Shown here: positions 1-7,045 of the stretch, in pieces
How positions within the stretch are numbered: position 1 is the stretch's first letter
Layout of the letters: every line of letters begins with the position of its first letter
DNA from: CAZABG01 sp964460985
Lineage (GTDB): Bacteria > Chlamydiota > Chlamydiia > Chlamydiales > Parachlamydiaceae
Direction of reading: 5' to 3'
DNA length: 14,043 bases
Assembly: GCA_964460985.1 (NCBI GenBank)
Contig: CAYWQX010000047.1
Span: 1 to 14,043, forward strand
The notes under the pieces: generated by a model
Told to the model about the DNA's origin: nothing
Seen by the model: the letters and a program-made list of their open reading frames with translations, nothing else
Database searches by the model: none
Program-made: the position numbers and the translations under genes

Positions 1-132
1 GCGCATGCCCCTGCCCGTGCGCTTGCCCGCTTCCCTGGAAACTCCGGAAGTACCTTCTACTGCTAAACCCCTCGCGCTAGCACCTGGAAACTCCGGAAGT
101 ACCTATTGTTCTGCTTTGCCGCTCAACCCCTC
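1..132. repeat. GC-rich tandem-like intergenic repeat, two clear copies and perhaps a third degenerate one
   Basis: A 22-bp element beginning CCTGGAAACTCC and ending GGAAGTACCT is present perfectly at 34-55 and again at 83-104, 49 bp apart. Each copy is followed by a related sequence of the type GCTnAACCCCT(C)...GCT (62-79 and about 111-129). The C-rich stretch 5-33 may be the tail of a further degenerate unit cut by the window edge. The region is clearly richer in G and C than the neighbouring genes and lies downstream of the exporter operon. The spacing is not a multiple of three, so a coding tandem repeat is unlikely. The core contains a partial palindrome (ACT-CCGGA-AGT). I do not recognise the family. 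It could be a dispersed intergenic element or the edge of a longer array. Confidence 0.6.
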
Positions 133-147
133 CTGCTGACCCTTTCC

Positions 148-828
148 CTATTCATTTCTTAAACGCCCTTCATCCAACCTCAATAGACGAGAGGCGTATG
201 TTTTTGCTCTAGGATCGTGAGTAATCATTAGAACGCCCCTTTTACTTTCTTTTGACAACTCTCTTAAGGTTTCTAAGACAATGAGAGCGTTTTCTGAATC
301 TAAGACCGATGTCGGCTCGTCGCAAAGGAGGATGGGCGGATCGTTTATAAGCGCCCTTATGATCGCCGATCTCTGTTTTTCTCCCCCGGACAGTTCAACC
401 GGAAAGCTGGTCTTGTGTTGAGAGAGCTTAAATCGATCAAGGTAGTAGTCGGCCCGCTTTTTTTGTTCGTTGGTGATGGCTTTGCCTTGAATGCCGCAGG
501 GCAATAAAATGTTTTCAAGTAAATTGAGAGCAGGGATAAGGGTGGAGTTTTGAAATACAAACCCGATGGATTGAAGCCTGATCGTCGTGATTTCATCTTC
601 GCTCATCTTTTCGATCGGCTGCCCTTTTAAATAGATTTTACCTTCGCTTGGTTCTAAAATAAGTCCTAGAATAGATAAAAGCGTGGTTTTGCCGCTCCCG
701 GAGGGCCCCATGATCATCAGGAATTCATTTTCATTTACTTTCAGGTCGATATCATGTAAGACGCGGCGGACATTTTTACCGTCGAAATAGTCTTTGTTGA
801 TTTTTTCGGCTCTCAGGATTTCGTTCAT
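148..828 (-). CDS. ABC transporter ATP-binding protein of a tripartite exporter (DevA/MacB/LolD-type)
   Basis: This 226-aa protein is the cytoplasmic ATPase that would power the adjacent FtsX-like permease. All nucleotide-binding motifs are intact: Walker A GPSGSGKT (41-48), Q-loop Gln93, signature LSGGEKQR (146-153), Walker B ILLCDE (166-171) with the catalytic Glu, D-loop SVLD, and switch His204 in MITHDP. The short single-domain length without membrane segments is typical of LolD/MacB/DevA ATPases. Its ATG overlaps the TGA of the TolC-type gene by 4 bp (ATGA, 825-828), with an AGGA ribosome binding site just upstream, so it is translationally coupled and the last gene of the operon. The substrate cannot be read from the sequence. 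Lipoprotein release (LolD) is less likely because an adaptor and an outer-membrane channel gene sit in the same operon. Confidence 0.93.
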   Translation of the reverse strand: MNEILRAEKINKDYFDGKNVRRVLHDIDLKVNENEFLMIMGPSGSGKTTLLSILGLILEPSEGKIYLKGQPIEKMSEDEITTIRLQSIGFVFQNSTLIPALNLLENILLPCGIQGKAITNEQKKRADYYLDRFKLSQHKTSFPVELSGGEKQRSAIIRALINDPPILLCDEPTSVLDSENALIVLETLRELSKESKRGVLMITHDPRAKTYASRLLRLDEGRLRNE

Positions 829-2117
829 TCAACGTCCTGTCCCGAAATCCGCTTAAGTTGATAGTAGGTTCTAAGCACGTTAAAAGCGCTTCTTTCATAC
901 GTTTGACGGGCCCTTAGATGGGCGAGGGCCGAGTCGCGGTATTCAAGCGAGGTAATTTTTCCCGCTTTTAAACGATCAAGCGCCTGTTTCAAGGCAAGTT
1001 CTGATAAGGCGAGCGATTCCTTGGAAGAGCGCATGATGGCGAAGGACTCGTCGGCATCGCTTAAACTATTGATAACCTCAAGGTTTAAATTGTCAGCGAT
1101 TTGACGATAGCGATAGGCGCTTGATCTTTCGCGATAAATCTCTTGTCTGATACGGCTTTCCCGTCCAAATCCATCAAACAAATTCCAGTAAAGGTAAAAT
1201 CCGCCGACCCAGGTGTAGTTTTGGTTTGTAAACTTTGTCGCCGGAATGAACTGCTGTTGATAGGAGGCAAGGGTGCTGATTTCAGGAAGGTATTCACCCT
1301 CGTGCGATTTTTTCAGTTCATGATGAGAATTAACGTCAAAGGCTTGCCGTTTGAGATTAGGGTTGTTCTCATAGGCCTCCTTTTGCCAGTAGCAAGGGTC
1401 TTGAACAAAATAATCGGATAAACTTCCAAGCTGGATGCTATCGTCTTTCACTTCGATTTCTGTATTCGGATCGACGCCTAAGACCTCTTTGAGATGATTG
1501 ATCGAACGGCGGTAGTCTCTAAGGGCGGTAAAGTAGCTAGATCGGCTGTTTGCGACAGCAACTTTGCTTTGCGTGACTTGATAGATCGATGATTTTCCGG
1601 CAGCCTCTTTTAATTCTTCTTGAGAAAGCGATTCTTGCAGTAAAGCGATATTCTCTTCCTGTATGTGGATATCCTCTTTGTTGAGGACCGCTTCCCAATA
1701 GGCAACTCTTACTTGATACAGAAGATCGTTTTTAAAATTCTCAACCTCATATCTCATCGCTTCATAGTCAAATTTACCCGATTTGATCTCGTGATATAAT
1801 TTTTTAGATAAGATCAGCTGTGAAAACTGAAAGCCGGTCGTCCAGAAATTGTCTTGCGCGGGAAAGCCGGGAAGTAGCTGGATCTTTTCTTCCGATTTGT
1901 AGTAGGCGCCCTGAAAGGTCGCTTGAGGTAAATACCTAGCAACGATTTCTTGCGCTCTTTCAAAAGAGGCATTCGAGAGTTCTATGAGAGCATTAAGCTC
2001 TTTATTTTCATTCAATGCGATGCATTCAGCCTCTTCCAACGAAACCACTCTGGCAAAGGCAGGAGTAAGAAACATGAGAATTGCAAGGAAACAATAATGC
2101 CTAGTCTTTTTCGGCAT
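825..2117 (-). CDS. TolC-family outer membrane efflux protein
   Basis: The product is an outer-membrane channel protein of the TolC/OEP family that would join the HlyD-type adaptor to form an export duct. I place the start at the internal ATG at 2115-2117 because the protein then opens with a good signal peptide (MPKKTRHYC, a hydrophobic core, and a cleavage site after TPAFA); mature length would be about 408 residues. An in-frame ATG at 2148-2150 would add 11 residues (MSRISRSNWLS) before the signal peptide. Neither start has a clear ribosome binding site and both overlap the adaptor gene's end. Two OEP-type repeats are visible, each starting at a helix with Glu/Asn-rich pattern (SLEEAECIALNENKEL and QKEAYENNPNLKRQAF). 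The membrane-barrel motif YWNLFDGFGRES is characteristic of the family. It overlaps the downstream ATPase gene by 4 bp. Confidence 0.9.
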   Translation of the reverse strand: MPKKTRHYCFLAILMFLTPAFARVVSLEEAECIALNENKELNALIELSNASFERAQEIVARYLPQATFQGAYYKSEEKIQLLPGFPAQDNFWTTGFQFSQLILSKKLYHEIKSGKFDYEAMRYEVENFKNDLLYQVRVAYWEAVLNKEDIHIQEENIALLQESLSQEELKEAAGKSSIYQVTQSKVAVANSRSSYFTALRDYRRSINHLKEVLGVDPNTEIEVKDDSIQLGSLSDYFVQDPCYWQKEAYENNPNLKRQAFDVNSHHELKKSHEGEYLPEISTLASYQQQFIPATKFTNQNYTWVGGFYLYWNLFDGFGRESRIRQEIYRERSSAYRYRQIADNLNLEVINSLSDADESFAIMRSSKESLALSELALKQALDRLKAGKITSLEYRDSALAHLRARQTYERSAFNVLRTYYQLKRISGQDVE

Positions 2118-2961
2118 AGACAACCAGTTGGATCGGGAGATTCGGGACATCGGGCTTAAAATCTAAGAAAGCCTCTAGGTATTTGATGTCGACCATAACG
2201 GAGGGATCTTCTACGAAAAAGTTTGGCTTTCCCATATAAAAGCCTCTACGGATAAAGGTAGCTGTTCCTATTTTTTCATCGGTGTCGGCATTAAAAACGG
2301 TGTATCGACCTTCTGAAATTCGGTTAATCCAGTAGGAGTCGACCCTTAAATTAACCCAAAGGCTGTTTTTACCCACGATGAAGGTGTTGTCCGAAGGATT
2401 GAAAGAATCGCCTAAAAGTAAATCCATTCGATAGACTTTACCGTCGATCGGGGATTTAAGAAGCAAACGATCAAGTTCTACTTGAGCTTGCTCAAGTTTC
2501 TTGATAGCTACTTCAACTTCAGCTTTTGAAAGCTCATAGTCAAGTTCTGATTGCTTGTATTCAAATTCATCAATCACTTGGGCAGGAATTAATTTTCTGT
2601 TTCTTTCCACTCGATCAAAATGGATGGCAAGGGAAGCCTTCTTTGCTTCAAGCTCGGCTTTTAAACTTTCAAGACGGGCTTTTTCAGTAGCGTTATCAAG
2701 CTGGACTAAGGGCTCTCCCAATTGAACCGGATCGCCTGCCACCTTGAAAATTTGATCGACCCGTTTAGTTATCGGGGGATTGATGTATACGGCTCGATTT
2801 TCAGGCTCGATCAGTCCATAAATTCGAAAAGGCTCTGTCTTTAGATTGGGATTGGTTGCAGGCGTCGTCGTGGGGACCATTTTTTGGAAAGTCGTGAAGA
2901 TATAAATCGAGGTGATCAGGATAAAGAGGATCAGCGTGAGTAAAAGAAATTTATTTTTCAT
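2101..2961 (-). CDS. HlyD/MacA-type periplasmic adaptor (membrane fusion protein), DevB-like
   Basis: The 286-aa adaptor would bridge the inner-membrane permease and the TolC-type channel. It has one N-terminal membrane anchor (about 5-24, FLLLTLILFILITSIYIF) and no lipobox. The first half of a biotinyl-lipoyl domain lies at about 56-90, an alpha-helical coiled-coil hairpin rich in Glu/Lys/Leu at about 90-168, and the second lipoyl half at about 166-187 (LLLKSPIDGKVYRMDLLLGD). A beta-barrel region follows. The hairpin is short, as in DevB-like adaptors, and total length is below that of E. coli MacA. Its ATG overlaps the permease stop by 4 bp (ATGA, 2958-2961). The upstream ribosome binding site is weak, consistent with coupled translation. 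Confidence 0.9.
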   Translation of the reverse strand: MKNKFLLLTLILFILITSIYIFTTFQKMVPTTTPATNPNLKTEPFRIYGLIEPENRAVYINPPITKRVDQIFKVAGDPVQLGEPLVQLDNATEKARLESLKAELEAKKASLAIHFDRVERNRKLIPAQVIDEFEYKQSELDYELSKAEVEVAIKKLEQAQVELDRLLLKSPIDGKVYRMDLLLGDSFNPSDNTFIVGKNSLWVNLRVDSYWINRISEGRYTVFNADTDEKIGTATFIRRGFYMGKPNFFVEDPSVMVDIKYLEAFLDFKPDVPNLPIQLVVYAEKD

Positions 2962-4097
2962 CTAAATACCGTCACAGGTTCAATTTTCATCGCATGTCTC
3001 ACGGCAAAGAGAGAGCCTAAAATACACACAAGTAAAGTGGAGATCACATGCACGGGGCCAAACCAGAGGGGAAGCGCCACCGGAACACGAGTCTCAGAAA
3101 TGATATTTAGAACTACGCACAGCAAAACAAGCCCTAAAAATATTCCGATCAATGCCATCACAAGCACTTGATAAAGGATGATGATTAAAATATCTACTTT
3201 TCTTGCTCCCAGCGCTCTTAGAATTGCGATATCTCTTTCATACGACAAGATGCTGTTATAGAGCGTTAACGCGATGATGACGATGCCGATGCCGGCCGCG
3301 AGGGCTGCACTTAAATATAAACTCCCTCCGACGCCGGTTGTCTCCAAGTTATAGTTGATCGTGCTTTTGGCAAGCTCTTCGGTCGCAACTACGCTCGCAA
3401 AGGGAAACAGAGCAGCGATTTTCGCTTTTGCCTCATTTTTTGCAATACCCTCTTTTAGTTTGACCATAATCGCATTAACGAATAGTTGAGAGGTGCTGTT
3501 CACCCTTTTAGCGTTGAAGCCGCTCATATAGCTTGCGTCGCCTCTAAAAGTTCTAAAATGATTTGTAAAGGCAAGGACTCTCAGCTTTTGCTCCTGAAAA
3601 TTCATCCACTCGCCGATCTCGGGGAAGTACTTATAATCAAGGGTCGTGTCGTCAATCGTCATTCCAAAGGGTTCAAGGAGAGCCGATTCATCTCCTTTCT
3701 TAAAATTCCATGGACCGCCCGTCATGTGAGGGGGTTTAATGCCGAAGATGATCGCAAGTTCAAAGCGGCCCGACTTATCACGAAGCAAGCCCGCCGAATT
3801 GACAAGCGGGCGGGCGAATTGAACTTCTTGAAGCCCATTCAAACGGTCGATGTAATTGATGGGTAGATTGCCGGAGTGATCGATATTGACGGTGTTTTTT
3901 GTCACAACCCATAAGTCAACTCCGCTATGTCTCAAGACATTGCTTGATATATCCATGACGCCAAAGAGAGTTGCAATTTGAACGCCGACAAGAAAAACGA
4001 TCGCGATCACGCCGATGATGGTTCCGATCGAGGCCGATCCATTATGTAAAAAGAGTCTAAAAGCCGTTAAGAGTCTTGTATCATTAAAAAAGTTCAT
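2958..4097 (-). CDS. FtsX-like ABC transporter permease (DevC/MacB-type)
   Basis: The 379-aa inner-membrane permease has the FtsX/MacB layout. One transmembrane helix lies near the N-terminus (about 23-47), followed by a large extracytoplasmic domain (about 50-250) and three C-terminal helices (about 256-280, 303-332 and 348-368). The cytoplasmic loop SYERDIAILRALGARKVDI is the coupling segment seen in MacB/DevC permeases, and the C-terminal MKIEPVTVFR resembles the usual 'P...ALR' end. Unlike MacB it carries no fused ATPase; that is the separate gene at 148-828. It is the first gene of the operon, with a purine-rich AAGAGA about 8 nt before the ATG. The most similar described layout is cyanobacterial DevBCA plus TolC. 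Confidence 0.9.
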   Translation of the reverse strand: MNFFNDTRLLTAFRLFLHNGSASIGTIIGVIAIVFLVGVQIATLFGVMDISSNVLRHSGVDLWVVTKNTVNIDHSGNLPINYIDRLNGLQEVQFARPLVNSAGLLRDKSGRFELAIIFGIKPPHMTGGPWNFKKGDESALLEPFGMTIDDTTLDYKYFPEIGEWMNFQEQKLRVLAFTNHFRTFRGDASYMSGFNAKRVNSTSQLFVNAIMVKLKEGIAKNEAKAKIAALFPFASVVATEELAKSTINYNLETTGVGGSLYLSAALAAGIGIVIIALTLYNSILSYERDIAILRALGARKVDILIIILYQVLVMALIGIFLGLVLLCVVLNIISETRVPVALPLWFGPVHVISTLLVCILGSLFAVRHAMKIEPVTVFR

Positions 4098-4168
4098 TTT
4101 AGGATCTCTTTTTGAAAAGGAAGAAAATGAATAAATCTATTTCTTGAAGAGAGGCTTTCATGTCTATT

Positions 4169-4198
4169 TAAGTAATCTGCTTGATAGTTGTTAGTCAA
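4169..4198 (-). promoter_or_regulatory. possible promoter for the exporter operon
   Basis: On the minus strand a good -35-like TTGACT (4193-4198) is followed after 18 bp by TACTTA (4169-4174), a poor -10 match. It lies between the lipoprotein terminator and the permease start, leaving a leader of roughly 65 nt. The only support is position and the -35 match. Confidence 0.25.
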
Positions 4199-4239
4199 AC
4201 GATTAATGGCAAGATAGGTGTTATCGAGAGGTAGATGAA

Positions 4240-4265
4240 AAGGACGGCAGTATCCTGCCGTCCTT
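4240..4265 (-). terminator. strong rho-independent terminator of the lipoprotein operon
   Basis: AAGGACGGCAG (4240-4250) is a perfect 11-bp inverted repeat with CTGCCGTCCTT (4255-4265) around a 4-nt loop. On the minus strand it starts 7 nt after the stop of the lipoprotein gene at 4273 and ends in a short U-rich tract (CCTTTTC). On the plus strand it is followed by AAAAA, so it is better suited to minus-strand transcripts. It separates the lipoprotein pair from the exporter operon, so the two are probably transcribed independently. Confidence 0.85.
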
Positions 4266-4272
4266 AAAAAGA

Positions 4273-4494
4273 TTACTTAGCGTTTAACTTTTCAATTAAA
4301 GCGCGGTTTTCTTCGATGGTAGCATTGGTTTCGCGAATGAGCTCCGCGTTACGATTAATCACCTCAGTACTTCTATCCACCGTTTCACGGTTCGCTTCAA
4401 TCGAGTTAGTACTTTCGTTGACTAAACTGTTCAATCTCTCTGCGACAGAGCAGCTTGCCAAACTAAAAAGGGCCAGGAACAATAGCTTTTTCAT
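4273..4494 (-). CDS. small coiled-coil lipoprotein with seven-residue repeats (paralogue 1)
   Basis: This 73-aa lipoprotein has a short signal peptide (MKKLLFLALFSLASC) with lipobox L-A-S-C and predicted lipidated Cys15. The 58 remaining residues form one uninterrupted heptad helix: V25, I32, V39, I46, I53, I60 and I67 are exactly seven apart. The partner core position three residues later is S28, N35, S42, N49, T56, N63 and N70, always Asn/Ser/Thr. This looks like a trimeric coiled coil with polar core layers, comparable in size and plan to Lpp-type lipoproteins, though there is no clear sequence identity to Lpp. It ends in NAK, a C-terminal lysine as in Lpp; peptidoglycan linkage is speculation. 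The ATG has a good AGAGG ribosome binding site 7 nt away. It lies 18 bp downstream of its paralogue and directly before a strong terminator. Confidence 0.85.
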   Translation of the reverse strand: MKKLLFLALFSLASCSVAERLNSLVNESTNSIEANRETVDRSTEVINRNAELIRETNATIEENRALIEKLNAK

Positions 4495-4512
4495 GGTTTA
4501 CCTCTTTATTGG

Positions 4513-4740
4513 TTACTGCTCAGCAGCTTTTCTTAAAATTTCATTGGTTTTTTGAAGCTGCGCACGGTTTTCTTCAATCCCGCGATTGGCATTCTCAATA
4601 GCTTCAATATTTCTTTGGATGGCACAGGTGCTGGCATCTACCGCTTGACGGTTAGTTTCAAGCGCATCTTGAGTCTCTTGGATCAAATTGCAGCCTGAGA
4701 AAAGTCCCAGAACCGGTACTAACAATAAATATTTTTTCAT
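4513..4740 (-). CDS. small coiled-coil lipoprotein with seven-residue repeats (paralogue 2)
   Basis: The 75-aa product has a lipoprotein signal peptide (MKKYLLLVPVLGLFSGC) with predicted lipidated Cys17; the -3 residue is Phe rather than the preferred Leu. The rest repeats every seven residues: I20, L27, V34, I41, I48, I55, L62 and L69 are core hydrophobics. The second core position is T23, N30, S37, N44, A51, N58, T65 and A72. Both small lipoproteins share the same register and phrases such as NRxxVDxST and IEENRA, so they arose by tandem duplication. A second cysteine (C39) lies in the helix and could form inter-chain disulfides. The ribosome binding site AGAGG is 7 nt before the ATG. It is the first gene of the two-gene unit. 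Function is unknown; a structural envelope role or service to the neighbouring exporter are both possible. Confidence 0.85.
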   Translation of the reverse strand: MKKYLLLVPVLGLFSGCNLIQETQDALETNRQAVDASTCAIQRNIEAIENANRGIEENRAQLQKTNEILRKAAEQ

Positions 4741-4769
4741 CTTAAACCTCTATAAACTGTATCTGCCCT

Positions 4770-4797
4770 TGTATCACTTAGAATTGAGGATTTTCAA
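4770..4797 (-). promoter_or_regulatory. weak candidate promoter of the lipoprotein pair
   Basis: On the minus strand TTGAAA (4792-4797) and GATACA (4770-4775) are separated by 16 bp, 29 bp before the start codon at 4740. The -35 is fair and the -10 poor. The gap between the F-box gene end and this start is only 81 bp, so a promoter should be here unless the genes are cotranscribed. Confidence 0.25.
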
Positions 4798-4821
4798 GTA
4801 ATAATTATATGGTTTTTAGGC

Positions 4822-5931
4822 TTAGTCAGTTAGTTTAGAGCTAAGAATTATTATTTCTCCCCCTTGGGTATTAATCATAAGTTCATTGTTATCAAATTTC
4901 ACTTGAAGAACTTCGCTTTCAAAGGGGAAACACTTTAAAAGCCATCGCGAATGAAGATCCCAGACTTCCACCCTCTTTTGAAAAGCGAGAGCGATTAAAT
5001 TGCCCCATAGATCGAAACTCCCTATTTTTGCCCCACAGGTCGGAAGTCTTAGGGTTTCAATCAAACGGTAAGGATTGAAAGAAAAAAAATTAAGGGTCCC
5101 TTGATCGCTTGCTTCAAGGTAGATTCCCTCTTTCCAGTAAGCAATTTGAACAGAGTCGAGAGGACAGTTTTCAATCAGATTAAGAAATCGAATATTATAA
5201 ACGTTTACACCAAAAGGGGCGATTTTAAGTTGTAAAAATAAAAAATCACCGAGAACACTCGCTTTTATAAAAGGAGGTATTCTGAAGGGAGCTCGATCTA
5301 GAGGAAATCGCTGTAATAATCCCTCTTCAAATAAAGCTAGGATGAAATGGCGATCCATGTGAAGAAAGCGGCATAGGCTTAAATGAGAGACCGGATACTC
5401 AGAGATAATGACACCATTTTTATCAAACTGATAGATCGTTAAGTCCGCATAAGCTGAAATAGCTCCCTCTGAATCCGGCTGAGAATAAACGATATTCCGG
5501 GAGAGTCTCGGTATAGGAACAAAAAGATCGGCTTTTTTCCGGTTCATATCGATTCGAAGCCCAGGCAAGCGGCTCCTTGGAAAATAAATAATTTCCTGAT
5601 CGTTCTGAGTGAATATCCTTGAACTTCTAGACACATTGAAGGGTTTCTCGACTTCATACAAAGAATACCTTTCTCTTTCAAAAACACGAACGAACGATTT
5701 AGTGACCACGACATAATGATGCCTGTTCAAATGGGAGGCAAGAATCATCTCTTGCCCTTCAAAACTTCTTTTTTTGGAAGGAATTCTTTTCTTTAAAAGT
5801 TCGATATGAATGTCCGCGATTGATTTGAAAAACTTGGAAACCAGCCTCAAAGTTTTCAAATCTCTGGGAGTATAAGAGGAGATTGAAACCCATACATCTT
5901 TTGGAAGGCTCGCTGCATCAGAAATAATCAT
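4822..5931 (-). CDS. F-box protein with C-terminal beta-propeller-like region, probable effector
   Basis: The 369-aa protein starts with an F-box-like motif at about 8-48: SLPKDVWVSISSYTPRDLKT, then LVSKFFKSIAD. This follows the consensus LPxE(L)xxxIxSyL...DLxxLxxVSKxxxxIA. In eukaryotes this motif docks a protein onto Skp1/Cullin ubiquitin ligases. The remaining 300 residues are rich in short beta-strand patterns with Trp/Asp ends, for example DLWGNLIALAFQKRVEVWDL near residue 310-335. This fits degenerate WD40/beta-propeller blades that would bind the target. No signal peptide or membrane helix is present, so delivery to a host would need type III or another contact-dependent secretion system. 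The start has no clear ribosome binding site. The gene is flanked by short gaps of 81 and 56 bp and lies downstream of rlmN on the same strand. The F-box call is good; the propeller call is moderate. Confidence 0.75.
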   Translation of the reverse strand: MIISDAASLPKDVWVSISSYTPRDLKTLRLVSKFFKSIADIHIELLKKRIPSKKRSFEGQEMILASHLNRHHYVVVTKSFVRVFERERYSLYEVEKPFNVSRSSRIFTQNDQEIIYFPRSRLPGLRIDMNRKKADLFVPIPRLSRNIVYSQPDSEGAISAYADLTIYQFDKNGVIISEYPVSHLSLCRFLHMDRHFILALFEEGLLQRFPLDRAPFRIPPFIKASVLGDFLFLQLKIAPFGVNVYNIRFLNLIENCPLDSVQIAYWKEGIYLEASDQGTLNFFSFNPYRLIETLRLPTCGAKIGSFDLWGNLIALAFQKRVEVWDLHSRWLLKCFPFESEVLQVKFDNNELMINTQGGEIIILSSKLTD

Positions 5932-5968
5932 GATTTCTAGAATAGGCTATTTAGCTGATAATGAAAAC

Positions 5969-5992
5969 GCTAAGAGGTGTAATAAGCTTAGC
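5969..5992 (-). terminator. possible weak terminator overlapping the rlmN stop codon
   Basis: On the minus strand GCTAAG (5987-5992, containing the TAA stop) can pair with CTTAGC (5969-5974) over a 12-nt loop, followed by GTTTTC. The stem is only 6 bp, so read-through into the F-box gene is likely. Confidence 0.3.
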
Positions 5993-7007
5993 TCTTTTTC
6001 CCAAGCTGCCCGCAAGCCGCCATGATATCAGAGCCTTTTGTCGTTCGAAGAAGAGTTTGAAACCCTCTATTTTTTAGCCGGGTTTTAAAGTGATTGATGG
6101 TCTCTAAATCGGGCCTTTCGTACCGGTCAGGATTTTGAGGGTTGTAAGGGATCAAGTTGATGGTAGCAGGTATACTTTCAAGGTAATCTGCTAACTCGTC
6201 TGCATTTTGAAGAGAGTCATTAATCCCTTTCAGAAGAACATACTCCGCAAGAACCTGTCTTCCCTCTTTGCAAAAATCGATCAACACCTCTTTGAGCTTT
6301 GCCATGTTGTATTTGCGAGTGATCGGCATAATTTTTGTGCGAATAGCATCATTCGGGGCATTTACAGAGAGGGCAAGATTGATTTGCGAAGGGAGCTCCG
6401 CTTGCATTCGAAGGATGCCGTCAACCCGTCCGCTCGTCGAGATCGTAATGTGTCTCGGTCCAATGGCAAGCCCATTTTCATCGGTCATCACTTCAATGGC
6501 CTCTTTAACCGCATCAAAGTTATCAAAAGGCTCTCCCATTCCCATAAAGACGATATTACGGATGTTATAGCCAAAAAGGTGTTTGGCGATAAAGAGCTGA
6601 GCTACTATTTCATGGGATTTAAGAGATCTTTTTAAGCCCATGCGCCCTGTTTGGCAAAAAGTGCAGGCCATTTTGCAGCCCACTTGGCTAGACACACAGA
6701 GGGAGAAGCCAAAACTCATAGGAATAACGACCTCTTCGATGACGCCGCCCTCCACCTGAAGCCAGATTTTTTTCAAGTCGCCTGAGACAAGGGTATCGTG
6801 GACAGAAGGGAGCGAAAAGTCGGTTAATTCAATAATTTGCTTTACAAGAGACGGGCAGTTATTAAAGGAAGGATGCCTAAAGAGAATAGATCCCGTTCTC
6901 ATCCAATGTTTATAGATTAATAAGGCTTGATCAGCCCCTTTACCCAGTTGATTTTTAATATTATTTATATATTTATAAGAACTTAATTCAAATATATTAA
7001 AAAACAT
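5988..7007 (-). CDS. rlmN: RlmN, dual-specificity 23S rRNA A2503 / tRNA A37 C2-methyltransferase
   Basis: This 339-aa radical SAM enzyme methylates C2 of adenine 2503 in 23S rRNA and, in studied bacteria, A37 of some tRNAs. The [4Fe-4S] motif CKMACTFC gives Cys111, Cys115 and Cys118 (CX3CX2C). The GMGEPFDN motif lies in the SAM-binding region. The C-terminal KGSDIMAACGQL holds the methyl-carrying Cys332. HITISTSG and NLIPYNPQNP are typical of the family. The N-terminus IFELSSYKY...ALLIYKHWMRTGS matches the usual 'IFDLTLEEL...KQIFDWLYKKG' helix pattern, which supports the start at 7007 although no ribosome binding site is visible. Cfr is the close relative; the GEP(F/L)xN motif and the chromosomal context favour RlmN. 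The first codons are overlapped by the -35 and -10 of the divergent kinase promoter. Confidence 0.92.
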   Translation of the reverse strand: MFFNIFELSSYKYINNIKNQLGKGADQALLIYKHWMRTGSILFRHPSFNNCPSLVKQIIELTDFSLPSVHDTLVSGDLKKIWLQVEGGVIEEVVIPMSFGFSLCVSSQVGCKMACTFCQTGRMGLKRSLKSHEIVAQLFIAKHLFGYNIRNIVFMGMGEPFDNFDAVKEAIEVMTDENGLAIGPRHITISTSGRVDGILRMQAELPSQINLALSVNAPNDAIRTKIMPITRKYNMAKLKEVLIDFCKEGRQVLAEYVLLKGINDSLQNADELADYLESIPATINLIPYNPQNPDRYERPDLETINHFKTRLKNRGFQTLLRTTKGSDIMAACGQLGKKS

Positions 7008-7015
7008 GTTATAAT
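6987..7015 (+). promoter_or_regulatory. sigma70-type promoter of the kinase array
   Basis: TTCAAA (6987-6992) is followed after 17 bp by a perfect TATAAT (7010-7015). Transcription would start near 7022, giving a leader of about 24 nt before the first kinase ATG. The -35 lies inside the first codons of the divergent rlmN, so transcription of the kinase genes and expression of rlmN could interfere with each other. Confidence 0.65.
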
Positions 7016-7045
7016 ATAAGGCTAATTTGGAGGTTTAATTATATA

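Noticed and set aside
34..104. CRISPR array from the 22-bp repeats
   Set aside because: Only two copies are visible, and the spacer between them is itself partly repeated after the second copy. No cas gene is nearby.
1143..1421. Plus-strand open frame inside the TolC-type gene
   Set aside because: It is antisense to a well-supported gene, has no family pattern, and the opposite strand explains the sequence.
2118..2150. Start of the TolC-type protein at 2150
   Set aside because: It would put 11 polar residues (MSRISRSNWLS) before a good signal peptide; the ATG at 2117 fits better. It cannot be fully excluded because neither start has a clear ribosome binding site.
4316..4555. Plus-strand open frame across the lipoprotein pair
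   Set aside because: It spans two minus-strand genes that have lipoboxes, ribosome binding sites and a shared terminator; the heptad pattern explains the composition.
6207..6635. Plus-strand open frames opposite rlmN
   Set aside because: They mirror conserved rlmN coding sequence and show no motif or ribosome binding site of their own.
5988..7007. Cfr-type resistance methyltransferase
   Set aside because: Cfr shares the cysteines, but the GMGEPFDN motif and a housekeeping-like setting favour RlmN.
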